Source of the DNA: an uncultured Draconibacterium sp.
GTDB taxonomy: Bacteria > Bacteroidota > Bacteroidia > Bacteroidales > Prolixibacteraceae
NCBI RefSeq assembly: GCF_963674925.1
Contig: NZ_OY771647.1
Coordinates: 883,501-947,500 of the forward strand
Direction: 5' to 3'
Length of the DNA: 64,000 nt
The position numbers were made by a program, and so were the translations under genes. The first letter of the stretch is position 1; the number at the start of each line of letters is the position of its first letter. Below, piece after piece: positions 54,697 through 62,003 of this stretch. Below the pieces are notes generated by a model. The model had not been told where the DNA came from, did not search any database, and worked only from the letters and a program-made list of their open reading frames with translations.

Positions 54697-57075
54697 TTAT
54701 TCGTATCGCAGTGCTTCAACCGGATTCCGCGTTGCAGCCCGCCAACTCTGCCAGCTAACGGTTAGCAATGCAATTCCCAACGCCAGCACACCGGCCAGCG
54801 CAAAAATCCACCAACTTAAAGTGGTTTTGTAGGCGAAGTTTTCAAGCCATTTATTCATAGCGTAGTAGGCAATGGGCGTGGCAATTACAAAAGCGATGGC
54901 TACCCATTTTATAATATTATTATTTAGGATAATCATTACTTCCGAAATTTTGGCACCGTTAATTTTTCGAATACCGATTTCTTTCTTTCGTTGTAAAGCA
55001 GAAAAAGAGATTAGACCAAAAAGACCTAAGCAAGCAATAAATATGGCGATCAGGGTAAATATTTTAATCAATGAACTGAATTCTGTTTCAGCCTGATAAA
55101 GTTCTTCAAAACGTTCGTCCAGAAAATGATATTCGAAAGGTACATCGGGAGAGAACTCCTTCCATGTGCTTTCAATTGTGGCAATTGTATTTTCCAGATC
55201 AATGCCCGATACTTTAATGTTAATGCAAGTATTCCATGGCAGATAGCAAAGCATTGATGGTTTAATTTCGTGGTGCAAAGAGCTGATATGGAAGTCCTTA
55301 ATTACCCCAATGATCGTAATGTCATCTCCCAGAAAAGTTACGGTTGAGCCAATTGGATCTTCCAGTTCCATCTGCTTTACAAAACATTCATTTACCAAAG
55401 CAGTGTTATTTAAATCATTTTTGATACTTTTTGAGAAATTTCGGCCTTCTAAAAGTTCAATTCCAAATGTTTCGATAAAATCAGGATCGACAGTTGTAGC
55501 TTTATAATTTTTGAATTCACCATTCACTTTATGCTTCGAACCAATATTCAGATGGCCAACAAAGGTTCCGTTTGAACGTGCAATATTTTGAATCGATGGA
55601 TTTGCCAGTAACGATTCTCTGAATGCCTGATATTGGTTACTTATACTGGCACCACCTGATAGATAAATCAGGTGTTCTTTGTCGAATCCCAGATTTTTAG
55701 ATTTTATATAGTTCGCTTGTTTCGAGAACGTTAAAACTGCTATTATTAGAAAAATTGAAACAACAAACTGAGTTGTGATTAATACATGTTTTAACCTATT
55801 TCCTTTCGTTCCTTTGTTGAATTCATTTTTTACACTCTTTACAGGTTTGAGCTTTGTAAGGAACCAGGCAGGATATAATCCTGAAATGAATCCAATCAGA
55901 ATTAGTCCTCCAATCAGGAATACCAGTGCTTTGAATGTTTCACCAGGTGCAACCACGGACTTAAATCCGGTAAAGTTGAACAAATAGGGGTGAATGAAAA
56001 GAACTATAATTACTGCAATAATGCCAGCAATTGAAGTGATTAGTATTGACTCAGTTATAAATTGTTTGAACAAAGTACTTATATCAGAACCGATTATTTT
56101 TCGAATTCCTATTTCTTTTAAACGGGTGCTGGAAATGGCCAGCGATAAATTAATGTAGTTAATAATGGCTATTATTAAAATGACCAGTCCTATTAGTAAT
56201 ATCAGGTAAACTGAAGAGCGTTTGTTGCTACCTTGGAAATGTACCTCTTTTAGTGGAACAAAGGTTAATTTGTATTCCTCTGCACGCTGACTTCCTTTAT
56301 CTACCTGCCAACGTTCAGCCATCAGATTTGTCCAGCATTCGGGTGTTTCATTATTGAGTTGATGTACTATTTCAGGTGAAGAAATTTTAACAAAGCTGCC
56401 AAATCCCCAGTTGACCCAATCTTCGCTAATATTTCCGTTTCTAATGTGGTGGTAAGTTATGGTTGACATTGAAATTATGCCATTGTATGGAATTGATGAG
56501 TTGGTAGGTGAGTCCTCAATTACACCGCTTACGGTGAACTTATATTTTGCACTGGGGTAGTCACTTAAATAGGTAATTTGTTTACCTGTTGGGTTTTCGT
56601 TGCCAAATATTTTTCGCGACAAACGCTCTGATAAGATGATTGAATTTGGAAATTTCAGACCATTTTGGGCATCACCATACAACATTTTAAAATCAAAAAA
56701 ATCAAAGAAACTGCTGTCAGCAAAAATAAAATTCTTGGTTCTTATCGTTTCTTTTTCGTATTCTAAATAACCTTTATTTCCTCCACCAAACCATTCATCT
56801 ACTCGAACAACATCTTCAATTCCGGCAATATTATCCTTTAAGAATAAAGCAACAGCCGGGGGTAGTGATCCATTATCGCCAAGATATACCTTGTATATAT
56901 TGTTCTGCTGTTTGTGAAAGCGATCGAAGCTGAATTGATGATTTACGTATCTTGCTATTAGTATAAAAACAGCAATGCCAATTGCCAGTCCGATAATGTT
57001 AATCGAAGAATGAAGCTTATTGCGCCAAATGGTTCGCAGAATTATTTTATGATTTATATTTCTTAATGAGTTCAT
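54697..57075 (-). CDS. FtsX/MacB-type ABC transporter permease
   Basis: A permease of 792 residues of the array. Markers are the N-terminal helix (IIGLAIGIAVFILIARYV), FSFDRFHKQQNNIYKVYLGD, NSIILSERLSRKIFGNENPTG, KEIGIRKIIGSDISTLFKQF and the C-terminal copy KEIGIRKINGAKISEVMII. Its body resembles the 44246 permease more than its right or left neighbour, but its 3' end is nearly identical to that of 52289-54679. It starts 93 bases from the next permease stop and is 17 bases upstream of the next gene start, with no linker on that side. It shows the body and end of these genes evolve separately. Confidence 0.92.
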   Translation of the reverse strand: MNSLRNINHKIILRTIWRNKLHSSINIIGLAIGIAVFILIARYVNHQFSFDRFHKQQNNIYKVYLGDNGSLPPAVALFLKDNIAGIEDVVRVDEWFGGGNKGYLEYEKETIRTKNFIFADSSFFDFFDFKMLYGDAQNGLKFPNSIILSERLSRKIFGNENPTGKQITYLSDYPSAKYKFTVSGVIEDSPTNSSIPYNGIISMSTITYHHIRNGNISEDWVNWGFGSFVKISSPEIVHQLNNETPECWTNLMAERWQVDKGSQRAEEYKLTFVPLKEVHFQGSNKRSSVYLILLIGLVILIIAIINYINLSLAISSTRLKEIGIRKIIGSDISTLFKQFITESILITSIAGIIAVIIVLFIHPYLFNFTGFKSVVAPGETFKALVFLIGGLILIGFISGLYPAWFLTKLKPVKSVKNEFNKGTKGNRLKHVLITTQFVVSIFLIIAVLTFSKQANYIKSKNLGFDKEHLIYLSGGASISNQYQAFRESLLANPSIQNIARSNGTFVGHLNIGSKHKVNGEFKNYKATTVDPDFIETFGIELLEGRNFSKSIKNDLNNTALVNECFVKQMELEDPIGSTVTFLGDDITIIGVIKDFHISSLHHEIKPSMLCYLPWNTCINIKVSGIDLENTIATIESTWKEFSPDVPFEYHFLDERFEELYQAETEFSSLIKIFTLIAIFIACLGLFGLISFSALQRKKEIGIRKINGAKISEVMIILNNNIIKWVAIAFVIATPIAYYAMNKWLENFAYKTTLSWWIFALAGVLALGIALLTVSWQSWRAATRNPVEALRYE

Positions 57076-57115
57076 TTTATTAGCTTAAATATTTGTTTTA
57101 TTTCTTCTTGTTTAG

Positions 57116-57168
57116 CTATTCGTACCTCAGCGCCTCCATCCCGATACGCTTCGCGATCGAGGATTTTG
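57116..57168 (-). repeat. Echo of a permease gene end plus hairpin linker (copy 3)
   Basis: After the stop at 57169 the minus strand reads a linker ending IGMEALRYE and a stop (57116-57145). The linker can fold with ATCCCGAT near the echo and ATCGAGGAT near the stop (one bulged A). The outer AGTGC/GCACT bases of the other copies are not present here. The next permease starts 40 bases further on. Confidence 0.6.
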
Positions 57169-59556
57169 TCACTCATATCTGAGTGCCTCAACCGGGTTTC
57201 GTGTAGCAGCCCGCCAGCTTTGCCAACTCACCGTTAGCAGCGCAATGCCCAAGGCCAGCAACCCGGCCAACGCAAAAATCCACCAACTTAAAGTGGTTTT
57301 GTAGGCGAAGTTTTCGAGCCATTTGCTCATGGCGTAGTATGCAATGGGCGTGGCAATTACAAAGGCTAAGACTACCCATTTTATAAAGTCTTTATTCAAC
57401 ATTGAAAGGATTTCCGAAACTTTTGCGCCATTTACTTTTCTGATACCAATTTCCTTGGTTCGTTTTTGCATGGCCAAAATTGAAAGAGCTAGCAACCCCA
57501 TGCAGGCGATCAGAATTCCAATGCCTGCAAATACATTTAAACTGGCAGTCAGGTTACTTTCCGATTCGTACATTTGGTTGAGTTGGTCGTTTACAAAACT
57601 ATATTCAAAAGGATATTCCGGCACAAATTTTTCCCACACTGTTTTTATCTGATCCGGCAGTGCCGGTACTCCGGGATTCATTCTTACAATAATTTCATTG
57701 TAGTAAAACGGATTCATATTAAAGCACATGGGAGTTATTTCACTGTGCAGCGATTTGAAGTTGAAATTTTCCACGATGCCAACAATCGTACCTTCCTGGT
57801 AAGCATATAATGTTTTCCCAATAGGATTATCAACTCCCATCTCATCAGCCGCTTTTTGGTTGATCACATAGGCACATTTTCTTTGGGTGTCGTAATCAAC
57901 CAGGTCGTTTTTGAAGTCGCGATTAAATCCACGCCCCTCCACCATTTTAACACCTAGCGTTTCAAAATAATCGTAATAAACCGAGTTCCATTGCATGCTA
58001 ACAGTTTCTCCTTCGGGCATTCCATCACAACGAAAACCATCGGCTGATGTTTGTACATCCGACGGCGAAGAAAAAGCGAGTGTTGCATTTTTTATCCCCT
58101 GCAATTTTTTTAGTTCCTGTGCAAAAGCATCAAATTTATTCCCGTTTAATCCATCGTCAACCGACATATTCAAAGGAATGGTTATTAATTCCTCCCTGGC
58201 GAATCCCGGGCTGTGTTTTTCCAGAAAATGAACCTGTTTATAAAATAAAGTAGTTACCGCCAACAGCACCACACTGATGGTAAATTGTCCAACGATAAGG
58301 ACATTTACCATTTTGGGTTGTTTGTGCAGCGATTGTTGATCTGCCTTAAAAATACGTACCGTTTTTTGTCCTGAAATGATTACGGCAGGAATAATCGAGG
58401 TTATAATTGCAAAAACAAAAATTACTCCTGTCAAAAAGAGTACAAGTGTAAAATCAAATTCTTTTACAGCTGGAAGAAATGAAAACCTGACTGTAAGAAT
58501 AGAATTATACAGATAAACTAAAATTAGTGAAATCGCCACGCTTATTGAGATATAAGATAATATCTCGCGAATTTGATCGCCGAAAATAATTGATTTTGAG
58601 GCCCCGCAAACTTTTTTGACTCCCGTATTAATAGCTCGTTGCGATGCGGTTCCAATGTGGAGCAGAAGAAAATTTACTGCCGACATAGAAAGTATAATCA
58701 AGGCAACAATGGCCAAAAGATAAAGGTAACTTCTGTTTGCCTGCGGCACCGATTCCCAGCCGGTTTGCATTTCGGTGTGTAACTTTTTTAAGGGTTGTAA
58801 CACCAGTTTTTCGGGATTTTCTGTCACATGTGTCGTTAGGTAATCTGATATTTTTGTTGAAATGGCTTCCTCATCAATCTGGTTTTCGGTCAGGATAAAT
58901 GTATGAATATCGGATGGATAATTCCAGGAAGGTTCGATCCAGACCTGGGTTAGTTTTGAGATACTTTCCAGGGGTAAAAGGATATCGCCACGAAAATTGG
59001 AATTCTTAGGAAAATCTGTAAAAACACCCTGAACTGTAAATAATCTGTCTTTGCCGATTTTTATCTGTTCCCCCACCGGGTCCTTTTCACCAAAATACTT
59101 TCTGGCTGCACTTCCCGATAAAACAATAGAATTTGGCGAACTCAGGCAATTTGCCGCATCGCCTTTTTCCAGAGGAAATGAAAATAGCGAGAAAAAGTTT
59201 GGATCGGCAAAAATGGTTCGATTCTCATTAAACATTTTATCACCTTCAGTGAGCGCCAGATATCCCCAGTAAAAACTGGTGCGTGTAGCGTCCTCAATTC
59301 CCGGGAAATCTGATTTTAGGCTTTGTGCTAACGGCCCGTAAGTTGCTGCACCCGATAATTCATTTTTATCATTTTGAGTTAAAACACGGTACACCCGACT
59401 GGAATTTTCATATTGAGAATCATAGGTGAATTCCTGATAGACATGGCCCAAAACAATAATTGCTACTGCCAAACCTATTGCCATCGACAAGATATTCAGC
59501 AGGTTCAATCTACTGTTTTTTCTGAATCCGCGAAGGATGATTTTTAGTGTTTTCAT
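57169..59556 (-). CDS. FtsX/MacB-type ABC transporter permease
   Basis: A permease of 795 residues. Signposts are the N-terminal helix (LSMAIGLAVAIIVLGHVY), TYDSQYENSSRVYRVLTQ, NSIVLSGSAARKYFGEKDPVG, and in the C-terminal copy TKEIGIRKVNGAKVSEILSM. The first FtsX copy has lost the usual EIGIRK motif and reads RAINTGVKKVCGASKSIIFG. A stretch of 67 bases (57372-57438) is identical to 59840-59906 in the next permease; it encodes about KVNGAKVSEILSMLNKDFIK. The bodies of these two genes are much less alike. An echo of the gene end follows the stop. Confidence 0.92.
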   Translation of the reverse strand: MKTLKIILRGFRKNSRLNLLNILSMAIGLAVAIIVLGHVYQEFTYDSQYENSSRVYRVLTQNDKNELSGAATYGPLAQSLKSDFPGIEDATRTSFYWGYLALTEGDKMFNENRTIFADPNFFSLFSFPLEKGDAANCLSSPNSIVLSGSAARKYFGEKDPVGEQIKIGKDRLFTVQGVFTDFPKNSNFRGDILLPLESISKLTQVWIEPSWNYPSDIHTFILTENQIDEEAISTKISDYLTTHVTENPEKLVLQPLKKLHTEMQTGWESVPQANRSYLYLLAIVALIILSMSAVNFLLLHIGTASQRAINTGVKKVCGASKSIIFGDQIREILSYISISVAISLILVYLYNSILTVRFSFLPAVKEFDFTLVLFLTGVIFVFAIITSIIPAVIISGQKTVRIFKADQQSLHKQPKMVNVLIVGQFTISVVLLAVTTLFYKQVHFLEKHSPGFAREELITIPLNMSVDDGLNGNKFDAFAQELKKLQGIKNATLAFSSPSDVQTSADGFRCDGMPEGETVSMQWNSVYYDYFETLGVKMVEGRGFNRDFKNDLVDYDTQRKCAYVINQKAADEMGVDNPIGKTLYAYQEGTIVGIVENFNFKSLHSEITPMCFNMNPFYYNEIIVRMNPGVPALPDQIKTVWEKFVPEYPFEYSFVNDQLNQMYESESNLTASLNVFAGIGILIACMGLLALSILAMQKRTKEIGIRKVNGAKVSEILSMLNKDFIKWVVLAFVIATPIAYYAMSKWLENFAYKTTLSWWIFALAGLLALGIALLTVSWQSWRAATRNPVEALRYE

Positions 59557-59573
59557 TTTATTGTCTTTCAGGT

Positions 59574-59636
59574 TTATTCGTACCTCAGCGCTTCCATCCC
59601 GACACCTTTAGCTATCCGGGATCTGCGCACTTCTCA
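59574..59636 (-). repeat. Echo of a permease gene end plus hairpin linker (copy 4)
   Basis: After the stop at 59637 the minus strand reads a linker ending GMEALRYE and a stop (59574-59600). ATCCCG beside the echo pairs with CGGGAT further out, and GCGC beside the echo with GCGC near TCTGCGCACTTCTC. The outer part is nearly the same as in copies 1 and 2 (CGCACTTCTCAxTACTC), the apical part is different. Confidence 0.65.
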
Positions 59637-61988
59637 CTACTCGTATCGAAGTGCTTCGACAGGGTTTCGCGTGGCCGCCCGCCAACTTTGCCAACTAACG
59701 GTTAGCAGCGCAATTCCCAATGCCAACACTCCTGCCAGCGCAAAAATCCACCAGCTTAAGTTGGTTTTGTAGGCAAAGTTTTCGAGCCATTTGTTCATGG
59801 CATACCAGGCAATTGGGCAGGCAATTACAAAGGCTATGGCTACCCATTTTATAAAGTCTTTATTCAACATTGAAAGGATTTCCGAAACTTTTGCGCCATT
59901 TACTTTGCGGATGCCGATTTCTTTGATTCTGTTCTGAATGGTAAATAGCGACATGGCCAAAATCCCCATACAACTAATTACAATGGCACAAACTGCAAAC
60001 AATGTAAAAGCCTTTCTGAATTTCACCTCTTCCTGATACAGATGTTCAACCGCCTGACTGAAAAATGAGACATTTACCGGAAACGAAGGCGACAACTCTG
60101 ATGTCATGGCACGGATATTCTCAAATGTATTCCGCATGTCTGCAAAGTTCTTTGTTCCAATTTTCACTAATGCGATTGATGCATAATTGTCGTTTCGAAT
60201 AACCAGCGGAGCGATTGCTTCGTTTACGGGACGAAAATGAAAATCTTTCACTACGCCAATTATCTCATAATCTATCCCGTTGCTTCTTGTAATAATTCCG
60301 CCAAGGGGATCACTTATTCCAAATTCGCTACAGAATTGTTCATTTACAACGACTTTGTGTTTGTCTGTTTCCAGCTCATCGGTATAAAACCGACCTTTCA
60401 ACAACTGTAATCCCATGATCTCAAAAAAACCTGCATCGGCACTAAAAGTGCGAAACTCAACGTCCTTTTTTTCATCTTTCAACTGAAGTTCGAAGGCCCA
60501 TCCAGAGTTCATTTCTCCGGGAAAATATTGTGTAAAAACAACATCGTCAACATTGCTTTGGGCACGTAATTCATCGAGCAAAACGTTTTTCTTTTCGGTC
60601 AGTTGATTGGTAAACTCAATGCCAACAATGTTTTCCTGATTCCTTCCTAAATTACTGCTTCCGTACTGAACTTGTTTTTGTACCAAAAAGGTAAAAAGAA
60701 TAAGAACAATAGCTACCGCAAATTGCGCCGATACCATTATTCCCTTTCTCACAGATTGAGAAGGCACAGGAGAGACTTTCTTTTTGAGGTTATCAATGGT
60801 GTCAGAGGTAGCTATTCGGAACGAAGGCAGGAGACTGCACACAATGCTTAAAAGAAATATACTTGTCAGGGCAATCAGCAAAAATCTACCGGAATAAATT
60901 ATTCGGGGATTAAATGAAATGGTAGTTTGAGCCGACAGAACAGGAAGAATGTTGTAAACAATCAACCAAGCCAACAGAAACGAAATTGTAAATATCAATA
61001 AGGTTTCGAGAAGCATGGTGGCTACTATTTCCAGACGTTTAGCTCCAATAACTTTTAATATACCGGTTTGCTTAATTTTGTCTCTCCAGTGGGCAACAGA
61101 AATGTTAATAAAGTTGACTAATGCCACTAATAAAACCAGCATCGCAACCACCATCAGTGATATAACCTGCAACCGATTTCCCGATCTTATAAACCATATG
61201 AAATTACTGTGAAAAGAAAAGTAAACATCATTCAACGGAAGTAATTTAAACTGCTCAAGAGACTCTTGCTCATCATCAGGATATAGATTTTTAATCTCGT
61301 TTTTTACAACTGTCGGATCCGCCTTTTGATCCAATAAAAGAAATGTCTTGTAATTATTCCAGCCCCAATTCGTAAAGTCGCCGGGATTGGGTTGTACCCG
61401 TTTTATCGTTTCAATGTTACTAATTGAATTAAATGAAAAGATCGTATTTAATGGTTGATCTTTTAAAACTGCCGTTACCGTAAGCAGGTGTCTGTTATCC
61501 AACTTCACTGTTTTTCCAACAGCCGGCTCATCACCAAACAAACGCACTGCCAGCTTCTTTGAAAGCACCAAAGACATTGGAGCGTCGAGGGCAGTCGTTA
61601 AATCTCCGTCCAACGTTTGATAATCAAACATTTCAAAAAAGTCCTTATCCGAAAAAATCATATCCGATTCCACAGGGTTTTCATTCCCGATCTGGAAAAC
61701 CGGGGGACTCCATTTATCCCGAATACGAACAGATTTGACTACTCCCGGAACTTGCGTATCAATAGTAGATTTTAATATGGCCGGAGTATTAAACCACTCA
61801 TCTCCGGGCTGAACCATGTAAATATTTTTATGGTTTTTGTGAAATTTGTCGGTTGAAAATTCACTCACTGAATAGGCAGAAAGAATTAATACCAAGGCCA
61901 AACTAACCGAAAGACCAAGCAAATTTATACCTGTTGCAACCGGTTTACGTAGCAAGTTCCTAAAAATTAGTTTGACAGTGTTTTTCAT
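59637..61988 (-). CDS. FtsX/MacB-type ABC transporter permease
   Basis: A permease of 783 residues. Markers are the N-terminal helix (LLGLSVSLALVLILSAY), FSTDKFHKNHKNIYMVQPGD, MSLVLSKKLAVRLFGDEPAVG, KQTGILKVIGAKRLEIVATM (a variant first FtsX motif) and KEIGIRKVNGAKVSEILSM in the C-terminal copy. The last 75 residues are nearly those of the other right-side permeases (AYKTNLSWWIFALAG, RAATRNPVEALRYE). A 67-base stretch (59840-59906) is identical to part of the 57169 gene. It lies 15 bases downstream of the next permease and is followed by an echo linker. Confidence 0.92.
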   Translation of the reverse strand: MKNTVKLIFRNLLRKPVATGINLLGLSVSLALVLILSAYSVSEFSTDKFHKNHKNIYMVQPGDEWFNTPAILKSTIDTQVPGVVKSVRIRDKWSPPVFQIGNENPVESDMIFSDKDFFEMFDYQTLDGDLTTALDAPMSLVLSKKLAVRLFGDEPAVGKTVKLDNRHLLTVTAVLKDQPLNTIFSFNSISNIETIKRVQPNPGDFTNWGWNNYKTFLLLDQKADPTVVKNEIKNLYPDDEQESLEQFKLLPLNDVYFSFHSNFIWFIRSGNRLQVISLMVVAMLVLLVALVNFINISVAHWRDKIKQTGILKVIGAKRLEIVATMLLETLLIFTISFLLAWLIVYNILPVLSAQTTISFNPRIIYSGRFLLIALTSIFLLSIVCSLLPSFRIATSDTIDNLKKKVSPVPSQSVRKGIMVSAQFAVAIVLILFTFLVQKQVQYGSSNLGRNQENIVGIEFTNQLTEKKNVLLDELRAQSNVDDVVFTQYFPGEMNSGWAFELQLKDEKKDVEFRTFSADAGFFEIMGLQLLKGRFYTDELETDKHKVVVNEQFCSEFGISDPLGGIITRSNGIDYEIIGVVKDFHFRPVNEAIAPLVIRNDNYASIALVKIGTKNFADMRNTFENIRAMTSELSPSFPVNVSFFSQAVEHLYQEEVKFRKAFTLFAVCAIVISCMGILAMSLFTIQNRIKEIGIRKVNGAKVSEILSMLNKDFIKWVAIAFVIACPIAWYAMNKWLENFAYKTNLSWWIFALAGVLALGIALLTVSWQSWRAATRNPVEALRYE

Positions 61989-62003
61989 ATCGTTTACATT
62001 TCG

